Shown: positions 1-9,110 of the stretch, one piece after another
Layout of the letters: every line of letters starts with the position of its first letter
How positions within the stretch are numbered: position 1 is the first letter of the stretch
Origin: Clostridia bacterium
GTDB taxonomy: Bacteria > Bacillota > Clostridia > Oscillospirales > QAKW01
Direction of reading: 5' to 3'
Length of the DNA: 37,044 nt
NCBI GenBank assembly: GCA_017560905.1
Contig: JAFZEA010000028.1
Span: 1 to 37,044, forward strand
Program-made: the position numbers and the translations under genes
Notes under the pieces: model-generated
Told to the model about the DNA's origin: nothing
Database searches by the model: none
Seen by the model: the letters and a program-made list of their open reading frames with translations, nothing else

Positions 1-1139
1 CCGGTGGAGATGTGGCTCATCTTGTCGCCGTAGCCCAGCGTGTTGACAGCAGCAGCACTGTCACCACCGCCGATAATGGTAACGGCATCGGTCTCGGCCA
101 GAGAAGCGGCAACAGCCATAGTACCCTTAGCCAGAGTGGGATTCTCAAATACGCCCATAGGACCGTTCCATACAACAGTCTTAGCGCTCTTCACTTCAGC
201 GGCAAACATCTCAGCGGTCTTGGGACCGATATCCATGCCCATCCAGCCCTCGGGAATGCTGTCAGCATTTACAACCTTGGTCTCGATGTCGCCGTCAATG
301 GGATCCGGAAAATGATCGGTAACGACACAGTCGATGGGAAGCAGCAGCTTAACACCCTTCTCCTCGGCTCTCTTCATCATCTCTTTGCAGTACTCGATCT
401 TGCTGTCGTCCAGCAGGGACTCACCCACGCCGTAGCCCTTAGCGGCCTGGAAGGTGTAAGCCATACCGCCGCCGACGATCAGAGTGTCAGCCTTGTTCAG
501 AAGGTTTTCGATAACGGTCAGCTTGTCAGCTACCTTAGCGCCACCCAAAATGGTAACAAAGGGACGCTCAGGCGCATTTACAGCGTTGCCGAGGAACTGC
601 AGCTCTTTACCGATCAGATAACCGGCAACAGCTTCCTTAACATAGGAAACCACACCAACGGTGGAGCAGTGTGCTCTGTGAGCGGCACCGAAAGCATCGT
701 TTACAAAAATATCTGCCAGAGAACCCAGCTCTTTGCTGAACTCTTCGCCGTTCTTGGTTTCTTCCTTGCGATAACGGGTGTTCTGCAGCAGAACCACGTC
801 GCCATCCTTCATAGCGGCAACAGCGGCCTTGGCATTCTCGCCAACCACGCAGTCATCTGCGGCAAATACAACTTCTTGACCCAGATGCTCAGACAATCTC
901 TTGGCCACGGGAGCCAGAGAAAGCTCGGGCTTGGGCTCACCCTTGGGCTTACCCATATGAGAGCAGAGGATTACCTGACCGCCGTCAGCGATCAGCTTTT
1001 TGATGGTGGGGAGTGCTGCAACGATTCTGTTTTCGTCGGTGATCACACCGTTTTTCAGCGGTACGTTAAAGTCGCAACGTACCAAAACCTTTTGACCTTT
1101 GACGCAAATATCGTCAATTGTCTTTTTGTTGTAAGCCAT
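1..1139 (-). CDS. pgk: Phosphoglycerate kinase (3' end cut by window edge)
   Basis: Cytosolic glycolytic enzyme that transfers the phosphoryl group of 1,3-bisphosphoglycerate to ADP. The minus-strand frame is open from the ATG at 1139-1137 to the window edge, giving about 379 codons; the family is about 395-400 residues, so only some 20 C-terminal residues are missing. Visible family motifs are [10 protein letters not shown] near the N-terminus, the [10 protein letters not shown] segment, LGGAKVADK, and the glycine-rich GGGDSAAAV nucleotide-binding segment close to the cut end. A strong AAGGAGA ribosome site lies 7-8 bases before the ATG, which settles the start. It is divergent from secA and has its own promoter (1182-1210). 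The overlapping plus-strand open frame at 12-1145 is a shadow. Identification is secure from the motifs and length. Confidence 0.96.
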   Translation of the reverse strand, partial: MAYNKKTIDDICVKGQKVLVRCDFNVPLKNGVITDENRIVAALPTIKKLIADGGQVILCSHMGKPKGEPKPELSLAPVAKRLSEHLGQEVVFAADDCVVGENAKAAVAAMKDGDVVLLQNTRYRKEETKNGEEFSKELGSLADIFVNDAFGAAHRAHCSTVGVVSYVKEAVAGYLIGKELQFLGNAVNAPERPFVTILGGAKVADKLTVIENLLNKADTLIVGGGMAYTFQAAKGYGVGESLLDDSKIEYCKEMMKRAEEKGVKLLLPIDCVVTDHFPDPIDGDIETKVVNADSIPEGWMGMDIGPKTAEMFAAEVKSAKTVVWNGPMGVFENPTLAKGTMAVAASLAETDAVTIIGGGDSAAAVNTLGYGDKMSHIST

Positions 1140-1181
1140 TTGTAGTTTCTCCTTAAATAAATTTTTTATTTCCATAGGTTT

Positions 1182-1210
1182 ATTTTATTATACTTTTTCA
1201 TTTTTTTCAA
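1182..1210 (-). promoter_or_regulatory. Predicted sigma-A promoter of pgk
   Basis: Read on the minus strand, a TTGAAA -35 box (1210-1205) and a TAAAAT -10 box (1187-1182) are separated by exactly 17 bases. It lies about 43 bases upstream of the pgk start codon in very AT-rich DNA. A prediction from consensus only. Confidence 0.6.
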
Positions 1211-1216
1211 GTATTT

Positions 1217-1239
1217 CCGAATAATTTAAGAATATTCGG
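1217..1239. promoter_or_regulatory. Dyad between the pgk and secA promoters (possible operator)
   Basis: CCGAATA (1217-1223) and TATTCGG (1233-1239) form a 7-bp inverted repeat with a 9-base spacer. It lies just upstream of the pgk -35 box and upstream of the secA promoter. A T-run follows on the plus strand, so it resembles a terminator, but no plus-strand gene inside the window precedes it. A protein-binding site is therefore at least as likely. Confidence 0.3.
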
Positions 1240-1257
1240 CTTTTTTACAAATAACGG

Positions 1258-1286
1258 TGGAATTTTACTGAAAAATATAGTATAAT
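1258..1286 (+). promoter_or_regulatory. Predicted promoter of secA
   Basis: A perfect TATAAT -10 box lies at 1281-1286, 35 bases before the secA ATG. The -35 position at 17-base spacing (TGGAAT, 1258-1263) is a poor match, so the -10 box carries the prediction. Confidence 0.5.
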
Positions 1287-1321
1287 GCACAGTAAAGATG
1301 CCCCAAAGGAGAAAAAATACA

Positions 1322-4126
1322 ATGGGTTTATTTCAAAAATTATTCGGTTCTCAATCCGACAGAGAAATCAAAAAGATCCGCCCGATCGCCGATGCGGTTC
1401 TGGCGCTGGAGGCGGAATACGCCGCAATGAGTGAGCAAGAACTCAGAGGACAGACCGCCGTATTCAAAGCCCGTCTTGCCGAAGATCCCGATATGGAGCT
1501 TGACGATATTTTGCCCCGCGCCTTTGCCACGGTGAGAGAGGCCTCATTCCGGGTACTGGGAATGAAGCATTACCCCGTGCAGATCATCGGCGGCATTGCC
1601 CTGCATCAGGGACGTATTGCCGAGATGAAGACCGGTGAGGGTAAGACCTTGGTGGCCACTCTGCCCACCTACCTCAATGCGCTGAGCGGCGAGGGTGTGC
1701 ACGTAGTCACCGTCAACGAATATCTGGCCCGCCGCGACAGTGAGTGGATGGGTAAGGTGTACCGTTATCTGGGACTGAGCGTCGGCTTGGTGGTATCGGG
1801 CATGAAAGCCGAAGAAAAGCGGGAAAGCTATGCCTGCGACATCACCTACGGCACCAGCAGTGAATTCGGCTTTGACTATCTGAGAGACAATATGGTGGTG
1901 GAAAAGAGCCACCTGACCCAGCGGGGTCACAGCTTTGCCATCGTGGATGAGGTTGACTCCATTCTCATCGACGAGGCAAGAACGCCTCTGATCATTTCGG
2001 GACGGAGTACCAATTCCTCGGCGATGTATTCCGTGGCGGATCAGTTTGTGCGCACCCTGCGCCCCTTTAAGATCATTCATACCGACAGCAAAGCCGACTA
2101 TGATAAATTCGCTTCCCGGGAAGAATATGACGAGCTCACCATGAGTCAGTTTATCACACCGGAGCAGCACGAAGGTCTAAAAAAAGCCGATTACATCATA
2201 GATGAAAAAAGCAAGCAGGTCACCCTCACCGCCCTCGGTGTTGCCAAGGCGGAAAAGTCCTTCCATCTGGAAAATCTGGCCGACCCTGCCAATATGACAA
2301 TATCTCACCACATCAATCAGGCCTTGCGCGCTCACAGCATTATGAAGCGTGATATTGACTACGTGGTCAAAAACGGACAGGTGCTCATCGTCGATGAGTT
2401 TACGGGCCGTATTATGTACGGCAGACGCTATAACCAAGGTCTGCACCAAGCCATTGAAGCCAAAGAGCACGTCAAGATCGCCGACGAAAACCAGACCGTC
2501 GCCACCATCACCCTGCAAAACTATTTCCGCCTGTATTCCAAGCTGTCCGGTATGACCGGTACGGCCATGACCGAAAAGGACGAATTTGAATCCATATACG
2601 GACTGGACGTGGTGGAGATTCCCACCAACCGCCCAGGTGCCAGAGAAGATCTCACCGACCTGCTCTACAAAAGTGAAGCCGCCAAATACAATGCGGTTAT
2701 TGAGCAGATCGTCGCCTGCCACGAAAAGGGGCAGCCCGTGCTGGTCGGCACCATTTCCATTGAGCGCAGTGAACTGCTCAGCAAGCTGCTCAAAAAGAGA
2801 GGCATTGAGCACAATGTTCTCAACGCCAAGCACCACGAAAAGGAAGCCTCCATCATTGCCCAGGCAGGTCACTACGGTGCGGTCACCATCGCCACCAATA
2901 TGGCGGGCCGCGGTACCGATATTATACTGGGCGGCAACGCCGAGTTTATGGCCAAAGAGGAAATGCGCAAAAAGGGCTATGAGGATCGCCTGATAGCAGA
3001 GGCCACCGGCTTTGCCGAAACGGACGATGAGGAAATCTTAGAAGCCAGAGAAACCTATCAGACTTTATATAATAAATTCAAAGACGCCATCAAAGAAGAG
3101 GCCGAAAAAGTAGTGGCCGCAGGCGGTCTGTACATCATCGGTACCGAGCGCCACGAAAGCCGCCGTATCGACAACCAGCTCCGTGGACGTGCCGGTCGTC
3201 AGGGTGATCCGGGTACCACCCGTTTTTATCTGTCGGGTGAGGACGATCTGATGCGCCGATTCGGCGGTGAGCGCTTTGTGGCACTGATGAACGCCTTTAA
3301 TCTTCCCGAGGATCAAGCGCTGGATTTTGCTATGTTTGCCTCGGCTGTAGAGCGCGCGCAAAAGACGGTAGAGAGCAACAACTTTGCCGCCCGTAAGCAC
3401 GTGCTGGAATACGACGATATTGCCAACAAGCAACGTGCTATCATCTATGAACAGCGCCGCACAGTACTGGATAACGAAGATCTGCGCGCTTCCATCCTCA
3501 AAATGATCCCCGAAGTCGTGGAAGCGCTCTGCGCCCCCCGCTTTATCTCCGAAGACCCCGACCTGTGGGACATTGTCGGCTTACAGCAGGACTGCGAATT
3601 TCTGTTGTTGGGCTATGCTCTGCCCACCGACAAAGAAACGGTACGAAATATGGCCCCCTCTGAATTTGAGAGCATGATCTTAGAACGGGCGCAATCTCTC
3701 TACTATGCCAAAGAGAAAGAATATCCCGAGATCATCCGCGAGGTAGAGCGTGCCATTATGTTGCGCTGTGTCGACACCCGCTGGATGCAGCACATTGACG
3801 ATCTTGAGGAACTCAAGCAAGGCATCGGCCTGCTGTCCTACGGACAGAAAAATCCTCTGACAGAGTACAGTCTGCAGAGCGCAGATATGTTTGACGAGAT
3901 GGTACTGGGCATTAAGATGGACACCCTGCGTATGTTGCTTTCTCTGGTTATCAAATCGGACGAAGATATCAAGCGCGAGCAGATGATGAAAGAAACCTCT
4001 GCCGGCGGCGGTGACGGTACCAACCAACAGGGTAAAACCGTCAAAGTCGGCAAAAAGGTCGGTCCCAACGAGCCTTGTCCCTGCGGCAGCGGCAAAAAGT
4101 ACAAAAAATGCTGCGGTCAACGCTAA
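1322..4126 (+). CDS. secA: Preprotein translocase ATPase SecA
   Basis: Motor ATPase that drives unfolded preproteins through SecYEG at the membrane. The product is 934 residues, normal for the family. It shows the Walker A segment MKTGEGKT (residues 102-109), the DEVD Walker B motif (209-212), the NMAGRGTDI and QLRGRAGRQGDPG helicase motifs of the second nucleotide-binding fold, the helical scaffold, and a C-terminal zinc-binding SEC-C tail with cysteines 919, 921, 930 and 931. I chose ATG 1322 rather than the in-frame ATG at 1298, because AAAGGAG (1305-1311) is correctly spaced for 1322 and would lie inside the longer version. metF follows after 26 bases with no terminator, so co-transcription is likely. 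Confidence 0.97.
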   Translation: MGLFQKLFGSQSDREIKKIRPIADAVLALEAEYAAMSEQELRGQTAVFKARLAEDPDMELDDILPRAFATVREASFRVLGMKHYPVQIIGGIALHQGRIAEMKTGEGKTLVATLPTYLNALSGEGVHVVTVNEYLARRDSEWMGKVYRYLGLSVGLVVSGMKAEEKRESYACDITYGTSSEFGFDYLRDNMVVEKSHLTQRGHSFAIVDEVDSILIDEARTPLIISGRSTNSSAMYSVADQFVRTLRPFKIIHTDSKADYDKFASREEYDELTMSQFITPEQHEGLKKADYIIDEKSKQVTLTALGVAKAEKSFHLENLADPANMTISHHINQALRAHSIMKRDIDYVVKNGQVLIVDEFTGRIMYGRRYNQGLHQAIEAKEHVKIADENQTVATITLQNYFRLYSKLSGMTGTAMTEKDEFESIYGLDVVEIPTNRPGAREDLTDLLYKSEAAKYNAVIEQIVACHEKGQPVLVGTISIERSELLSKLLKKRGIEHNVLNAKHHEKEASIIAQAGHYGAVTIATNMAGRGTDIILGGNAEFMAKEEMRKKGYEDRLIAEATGFAETDDEEILEARETYQTLYNKFKDAIKEEAEKVVAAGGLYIIGTERHESRRIDNQLRGRAGRQGDPGTTRFYLSGEDDLMRRFGGERFVALMNAFNLPEDQALDFAMFASAVERAQKTVESNNFAARKHVLEYDDIANKQRAIIYEQRRTVLDNEDLRASILKMIPEVVEALCAPRFISEDPDLWDIVGLQQDCEFLLLGYALPTDKETVRNMAPSEFESMILERAQSLYYAKEKEYPEIIREVERAIMLRCVDTRWMQHIDDLEELKQGIGLLSYGQKNPLTEYSLQSADMFDEMVLGIKMDTLRMLLSLVIKSDEDIKREQMMKETSAGGGDGTNQQGKTVKVGKKVGPNEPCPCGSGKKYKKCCGQR

Positions 4127-4152
4127 CTAATAAATAAAAGAAGGTTTTGTAC

Positions 4153-5025
4153 GTGAAGCTCAGCCAATTACTTGCCAAGGATACCCTTTCTCTCTCTTTT
4201 GAAGTATTTCCGCCCAAGGCAGACACCGCCTTTGACAGTGTGAAAAAGGCCACCGAGGAAATCGCCTCTCTGCGCCCTGCCTTTGTCAGCGTGACCTACG
4301 GCGCCGGCGGCGGCACCAGCCGCTATACGCTGGACATCGCCAAAAATATCAAAGAGAATTTCGGTGTTTCCACACTGGCGCACTTAACCTGCGTTTCCTC
4401 CACCCGTGAAACGGTGCGGCAGCAGATCGAGGACATCAAAGCCGCAGGCATTCAAAACATTATGGCTCTGCGGGGCGATATTCCCAAAGAGATGCAGGAG
4501 CAGAATCGCTCCTCCTGGGACTATCGTTATGCCATTGATCTGATCCGTGAACTTAAAGAAAGTGATTTTTGCATCGGCGGCGCCTGCTATCCCGAGGTAC
4601 ACCCTGAGAGCCGCAATCAGAAAGAGGACATCCGTCATCTCAAAGAGAAGGCGCTGGCAGGTCTTGACTTTCTCACCACCCAGATGTTTTTTGACAACAA
4701 CCTCTTTTACAATTTTCTCTATAAAATCCGAGAAGCAGGCATCACCCTGCCCATTCTGCCCGGCATTATGCCCATCACCGTCGGCACGCAGGTAAAACGT
4801 GCCGTGGAGTTGTCCGGCTCGTTCGTTCCCCAGCGCTTCAAGGCACTGGTGGACAAATTCGGCGACGATCCCGGAGCAATGAAGCAGGCAGGCATTGCCT
4901 ATGCCACCGATCAGATCATCGATCTGTTTGCCAACGGCATCCGCAACGTTCACGTTTACTCGATGAACAAGCCCGACGTGGCCGCCGCCATTATGGCCAA
5001 CCTCTCTGACATCCTGAACAAATAA
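4153..5025 (+). CDS. metF: 5,10-methylenetetrahydrofolate reductase MetF
   Basis: Flavoprotein that reduces 5,10-methylene-tetrahydrofolate to 5-methyl-tetrahydrofolate, the methyl donor for MetH, which is encoded next. The 290-residue length and single TIM-barrel layout are typical. The N-terminal SFEVFPPK motif, the VTYGAGG segment, the substrate-loop LRGDIP segment and the C-terminal VHVYSMNK segment are visible. The start is most likely GTG at 4153: the AGAAGG ribosome site at 4139-4144 is 8 bases away, whereas it is only 2 bases from the in-frame TTG at 4147. It is in line behind secA and 18 bases ahead of metH. In acetogens the same enzyme serves the Wood-Ljungdahl pathway, but the MetH neighbour points to methionine synthesis here. 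Confidence 0.95.
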   Translation: MKLSQLLAKDTLSLSFEVFPPKADTAFDSVKKATEEIASLRPAFVSVTYGAGGGTSRYTLDIAKNIKENFGVSTLAHLTCVSSTRETVRQQIEDIKAAGIQNIMALRGDIPKEMQEQNRSSWDYRYAIDLIRELKESDFCIGGACYPEVHPESRNQKEDIRHLKEKALAGLDFLTTQMFFDNNLFYNFLYKIREAGITLPILPGIMPITVGTQVKRAVELSGSFVPQRFKALVDKFGDDPGAMKQAGIAYATDQIIDLFANGIRNVHVYSMNKPDVAAAIMANLSDILNK

Positions 5026-5043
5026 AGCAAAAGAAGGGCCAAT

Positions 5044-7395
5044 ATGAATCTACAACAACTTATAAAAGAGCATATTCTCCTGCTGGACGGCGGTATGGGT
5101 ACCGTCCTGCAGCAAAAGGGACTTCCTGCAGGCGCCCACCCCGAGCGGTTGAACGTCACCGACCCCGACCTCATCACCGCCATACACCAAGAGTATCTGG
5201 CGGCGGGCAGTGACATTATCACCGCCAACACCTTTGGCGCCAACGCCCTTAAGTTTGAAAAACAAGAATTGGAAAATATCATTGCCTGCGCTCTGCAAAA
5301 TGCCAAAAATGCCATTGCCCGGAGCGGCAGGAATGCTTATGCGGCGCTGGATATCGGCCCCACGGGCAAACTTTTGAAACCGTATGGTGATCTTGATTTT
5401 GAGGATGCCGTAAAAATATTTGCCGAGGTGGTAACACTCGGTGCGGCAAGCGGCGCCGACCTCATTATCATCGAAACGATGAACGACAGCTACGAAACCA
5501 AGGCGGCACTGCTGGCCGCCAAGGAAAATTCCAACCTGCCCGTCATCGTGTCCAATGCCTACGGCGAGGACGGCAAGCTGATGACAGGTGCCGACCCTGC
5601 CGCTATGGTCGCCCTGCTGGAGGGTATGGGAGCGGATGCCATCGGCATCAACTGCTCACTGGGTCCAAAGCAGCTGAGCGGTGTCATCGGTCAATATCTG
5701 ACCCACGCCTCTTTGCCCGTACTGCTGATGCCCAATGCAGGGCTTCCCAAAAGTGTGGACGGCAAGACGGTCTATGACGTCACCCCCGAGGAATTTGCCG
5801 CCGAAATGGCAGAGCAGGTGCGTAAAGGTGTTTTGCTTGTCGGCGGATGCTGCGGCACCACGCCCGACCATATCCGAGCATTGGCAAATGCCATTGGGTC
5901 CCTTGCGCCCCAACGTGTTACAAACAAAAACAAATCGTGGGTATCTTCTTATACCCAAGCCGTCGAGTTCGGTCACACGCCCGTGCTCATCGGTGAGCGC
6001 ATCAACCCCACGGGCAAAAAGCGGCTTAAGGCCGCCTTACTGGAAAACGATATGGACTACCTCTTGGGAGAGGGTCTGCGCCAGATGGAAAAAGGCGCGC
6101 ACGTTCTGGACGTCAACGTCGGTTTGCCCGAGATCAACGAAGCCCAAGTGCTCACGGCACTCACCGAGCAGCTTCAGTCGGTATGCGATCTGCCGCTGCA
6201 GCTTGACTCCTCCGACCCTGCCGCACTGGAAGCGGCCTTGCGCCGCTACAACGGCAAAGCGATGATCAATTCTGTCAGCGGTAAGGCAGAGAGTATGCAC
6301 GCTCTGTTCCCTCTGGCCAAAAAATACGGCGGTCTGGTGGTTGCGCTGACGCTGGACGAAAACGGTATTCCCGACACCGTCAGCGGTCGCATCGCCATCG
6401 CAAAAAAGATCATCTCCACCGCTCAAAGTTACGGACTAAGCCTCCAGGACCTCATCTTTGATCCCTTGGCAATGACCGTAAGCGCTGACAAAAATGCAGC
6501 GCTTGTCACGCTGGAAACGGTACAGCAGCTCAAGGCTTTGGGCTGTCTGACAAGTCTGGGCGTATCCAACGTTTCCTTCGGACTGCCGCAGAGAGATATC
6601 ATTACCACCGCCTTCTTCACCTGTGCGCTGGAGAGAGGGTTGGATGCTGCCATTATGAACCCCGACAGCGACAAAATGATGGCCGCTTACCACGCCCATC
6701 TCGCCCTGCACGCACTGGACGAAAACTGCAAAAAATATATTGAGTTTGCCACCGCATCTGCGACCGAACAGGCCGCCCCTGCCGCCACCTCCACCCTGCA
6801 GGATGCCATCATCAAGGGACTGGCGCATCAATCCGGCACACTGACAGCCGAGTTACTGACCGCAAATCAGCCGCTCGATATTATTAACAATGACATTATC
6901 CCCGCCCTCAACACTGTGGGCGAGGGCTATGAAGCAGGGCGCATCTTTCTGCCCTCTCTGCTGATGAGTGCCGAAGCGGCCGGTGCCGCCTTTGAGGTCA
7001 TCCGCAGTGCGGCCCCTGCCACAAAAAGCCATAAATATACCATCGTACTGGCCACCGTCATGGGCGACATTCACGACATCGGCAAAAACATCGTAAAACT
7101 CTTACTGCAAAACTATGGATATGAAGTTATGGATCTGGGTCGGGACGTGCCGCCCGAGGACATCGTTACGGCCGTACAAAAAACGGGCGCCCCTCTTGTG
7201 GCGCTGAGTGCGCTGATGACCACCACCGTTCCCGCAATGGAGCAGACGGTAAAACTACTGCGCACCCACTGCCCCGAATGTCGGGTGATGGTGGGCGGAG
7301 CCGTCCTTACCGCCAACTATGCAAACCGCATCGGCGCCGACTTTTACGGCAAGGATGCCATGAGCGCCGTCCGCATCGCCGAAAGCCTGCTGTGA
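5044..7395 (+). CDS. metH: Cobalamin-dependent methionine synthase, short form without reactivation domain
   Basis: Transfers a methyl group from 5-methyl-tetrahydrofolate to homocysteine through cobalamin. Domains in order: homocysteine-binding barrel (about 1-290) with zinc ligands Cys204, Cys269 and Cys270 (the last two in GGCCGTTPDH); pterin-binding barrel from GERINPTGKK (about 317 to 560); helical cap; and cobalamin-binding Rossmann domain with DIHDIG (675-680), where His677 is the expected lower cobalt ligand. The protein ends at 783 residues, right after the cobalamin domain. E. coli MetH is about 1,200 residues and carries a C-terminal AdoMet-binding reactivation domain, which is absent here. 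Short forms are common in Firmicutes. The frame is intact and an AAGAAGGG ribosome site precedes it. Confidence 0.95.
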   Translation: MNLQQLIKEHILLLDGGMGTVLQQKGLPAGAHPERLNVTDPDLITAIHQEYLAAGSDIITANTFGANALKFEKQELENIIACALQNAKNAIARSGRNAYAALDIGPTGKLLKPYGDLDFEDAVKIFAEVVTLGAASGADLIIIETMNDSYETKAALLAAKENSNLPVIVSNAYGEDGKLMTGADPAAMVALLEGMGADAIGINCSLGPKQLSGVIGQYLTHASLPVLLMPNAGLPKSVDGKTVYDVTPEEFAAEMAEQVRKGVLLVGGCCGTTPDHIRALANAIGSLAPQRVTNKNKSWVSSYTQAVEFGHTPVLIGERINPTGKKRLKAALLENDMDYLLGEGLRQMEKGAHVLDVNVGLPEINEAQVLTALTEQLQSVCDLPLQLDSSDPAALEAALRRYNGKAMINSVSGKAESMHALFPLAKKYGGLVVALTLDENGIPDTVSGRIAIAKKIISTAQSYGLSLQDLIFDPLAMTVSADKNAALVTLETVQQLKALGCLTSLGVSNVSFGLPQRDIITTAFFTCALERGLDAAIMNPDSDKMMAAYHAHLALHALDENCKKYIEFATASATEQAAPAATSTLQDAIIKGLAHQSGTLTAELLTANQPLDIINNDIIPALNTVGEGYEAGRIFLPSLLMSAEAAGAAFEVIRSAAPATKSHKYTIVLATVMGDIHDIGKNIVKLLLQNYGYEVMDLGRDVPPEDIVTAVQKTGAPLVALSALMTTTVPAMEQTVKLLRTHCPECRVMVGGAVLTANYANRIGADFYGKDAMSAVRIAESLL

Positions 7396-7468
7396 GGCAG
7401 TCTGCCGCCCTTTTTGTACATCTCAAAAACGTTTGCTACCCTCAACCGCAAAACCGTTCTATCTAAAT

Positions 7469-7499
7469 AAACAAGCAGGCTACTTGAGCCTGCTTGTTT
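7469..7499 (+). terminator. Intrinsic terminator after metH
   Basis: A perfect 13-bp stem (7469-7481 with 7487-7499) closes a 5-base loop; the stem ends in TTT. It lies about 75 bases after the metH stop and probably ends the secA-metF-metH transcript. Confidence 0.75.
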
Positions 7500-7531
7500 C
7501 AACGTTTCAAAGAGGGGTCTTTGACATACTG

Positions 7532-7568
7532 AAATCACCGTAGATTCGTTTTGAATCTACGGTGATTT
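7532..7568. terminator. Strong hairpin between convergent genes
   Basis: A perfect 16-bp stem (7532-7547 with 7553-7568) with a GTTTT loop is followed on the plus strand by a T-run. It lies 4 bases past the stop of the minus-strand lipoprotein gene, so it can serve both directions, although the minus-strand T-tract is shorter. Confidence 0.75.
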
Positions 7569-7572
7569 TTTA

Positions 7573-8571
7573 TTATTGTTTATAATCACTCGGGCAGGCG
7601 GGAATGTCACCCTCCCAAGTGTGATCCTTTTGCAGAGTGGCATCTCCTACCAGATAATAATCATACACTGTCATCTGTTCGCCCGCACCCACGGGATCGT
7701 CCCAGGTGACGTCCATATGATAATAGTTGCCGTCCAATTTGACCACGTTCCAGGCGTGTTCCTCGCCGGTGGCCATACCGAGGGCCACCATACTCTCAAT
7801 GCCTGCCGCCTTGAGCAGCAGATGGGCGGCATAGGTGTATCCGTCGCACACGCCTCTGCCGTTTACCAAGACGTTATAGGCCGTATGGTCGTCGACCTCC
7901 TCGAGCTCAGCATACTCTGTGTACTGCACCAGATAATCGTGAATGGCGCGCACTCGACTCTGCGGGTCGGTATCCTCCGTCCACAGCTCTGCGGACAGCC
8001 GTTCCACCTCCGCACGGGTTTTGTTGCGGTTTTCCAAAAGCTGTGAAGCCATCTGGTCGTATGAAAAGTCATACAATACCACCATATCCGAGGTGAAATC
8101 ATTGGTAACAAAAGACCATTCCGAGGTGCTCAGCCCCATCACCGCCAAATACTCCTTCTCTCGCAGAGTGTCCATAAACGTATGAGGATCGGGCTGTTCT
8201 TTCTGCGATTGCAGTACCACTACACCACGTTTCTCCACCGCCTCCAGGGTGGCAAGTACACCTTTACGCATCGCCTTTTCTCCACTGCCGCAGACAATAC
8301 TTGACGGGTCAATGCTTTGGTTTTGATATTCCACCTCAACGATGTGACGTGTTTTGGCGGATTGGATGCTCACCTTTCCCAGATATACCTGAAGCTCGGG
8401 ATGCTCGGCAAATACCTCGGCAAACGCTTGGTTAATATCTTCGGCACGCACCTCAAATTCACTTACAAAATTACTGAGATTCTGATAAAGAGAAGTTTCC
8501 TGCCCCTCTCCCACACAGCCGCCGCACAACAGCAGGAGGGCGACCAGTATTCCGCAAAGCCATCTTTTCAT
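7573..8571 (-). CDS. Transglutaminase-like lipoprotein
   Basis: Secreted, membrane-anchored protein of 332 residues with a transglutaminase-like (cysteine-protease fold) domain. The N-terminus is a lipoprotein signal: MKRW, a hydrophobic stretch, then lipobox LCGGC with the acylated Cys at about residue 19. The C-terminal half has the triad of the superfamily: Cys242 in GVCDGYTYA, His272 in EEHAWNVV and Asp287 in HMDVTWDDP. Such domains act as proteases or peptide-bond enzymes; the substrate cannot be read from sequence. The start ATG overlaps the stop of the upstream CYTH gene (ATGA), with GGAGGA just before it, so translation is probably coupled. No close functional name is justified. Confidence 0.88.
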   Translation of the reverse strand: MKRWLCGILVALLLLCGGCVGEGQETSLYQNLSNFVSEFEVRAEDINQAFAEVFAEHPELQVYLGKVSIQSAKTRHIVEVEYQNQSIDPSSIVCGSGEKAMRKGVLATLEAVEKRGVVVLQSQKEQPDPHTFMDTLREKEYLAVMGLSTSEWSFVTNDFTSDMVVLYDFSYDQMASQLLENRNKTRAEVERLSAELWTEDTDPQSRVRAIHDYLVQYTEYAELEEVDDHTAYNVLVNGRGVCDGYTYAAHLLLKAAGIESMVALGMATGEEHAWNVVKLDGNYYHMDVTWDDPVGAGEQMTVYDYYLVGDATLQKDHTWEGDIPACPSDYKQ

Positions 8572-9053
8572 ATCATTTCCTCCGGAATCTGCCGCGCCAG
8601 AGATACATTTTTATAGCGGATATCGCCTGTGACCTCTGCCACAATATCAATGTTGTAAGGGAGCTTTACGGTCTGCGCTTCGCTCTCCAGTTCCACTTCC
8701 ATCACGCACTGCCGCTGCCAGAAGGGGTACACGTCGATCTCAAACGTCAACCCCTCATAAGGGTAGTAATAGCGTGTTTTTTTCACGGGTTGCAACCGAG
8801 GATCAGCCTCAAGCAACAGCGTTTTATACTCATTTTCGTCGATCCGACGTTCATCTTCCCAACAAGACAGGTCTGATCGTCTGATTTTATGTGTAAAGTA
8901 ATATTCCTTTTCACCATCGCATATCACCTGTCGGATACGCCGTGTGCCGTCAGTACTGACCAGATAGGTCTGCACCATCTGCGCACACCGAAAAGCCTGC
9001 AAATTCCTTGGTATACGGACAATATATTTACGTTCAATTTCCATAGCGGCCAT
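8568..9053 (-). CDS. CYTH-domain protein (triphosphate tunnel metalloenzyme family)
   Basis: A 161-residue soluble protein starting MAAMEIERKY. The EIERKY motif at the N-terminus is the signature of the CYTH / triphosphate tunnel metalloenzyme family. Members bind a triphosphate group and divalent metal inside a beta-barrel and act as inorganic triphosphatases, thiamine-triphosphatases or class IV adenylate cyclases. Alternating charged strands (RIRQV, YYFTHKIRR, YEIDVYPFW-type) fit the barrel. In Firmicutes, tripolyphosphatase activity is the usual outcome, but activity cannot be assigned here. AAGGAG is 10 bases before the ATG at 9053. It is the first gene of a two-gene operon with the transglutaminase-like lipoprotein, served by the promoter at 9080-9108. 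Confidence 0.85.
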   Translation of the reverse strand: MAAMEIERKYIVRIPRNLQAFRCAQMVQTYLVSTDGTRRIRQVICDGEKEYYFTHKIRRSDLSCWEDERRIDENEYKTLLLEADPRLQPVKKTRYYYPYEGLTFEIDVYPFWQRQCVMEVELESEAQTVKLPYNIDIVAEVTGDIRYKNVSLARQIPEEMI

Positions 9054-9079
9054 AAAACAATCGCTCCTTTTATGATATT

Positions 9080-9108
9080 ATTGTAGCGGCTTTGCACACG
9101 TTTGTCAA
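9080..9108 (-). promoter_or_regulatory. Near-consensus sigma-A promoter of the CYTH/lipoprotein operon
   Basis: On the minus strand, a perfect TTGACA (9108-9103) and TACAAT (9085-9080) are separated by 17 bases, 26 bases upstream of the CYTH start codon. This is the best-matching promoter in the window. Confidence 0.8.
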
Positions 9109-9110
9109 CA

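Noticed and set aside
12-1145. Plus-strand 377-codon open frame over pgk
   Set aside because: It is the antisense shadow of pgk, whose minus-strand product has all family motifs and a ribosome site.
1298-1321. Upstream in-frame ATG for secA
   Set aside because: It would place the AAAGGAG ribosome site inside the coding region; ATG 1322 has proper spacing and gives the usual SecA beginning.
8568-9053. Class IV adenylate cyclase assignment for the CYTH protein
   Set aside because: The EIERKY motif is shared by phosphatases and cyclases; nothing visible favours cyclase, so only the family is named.
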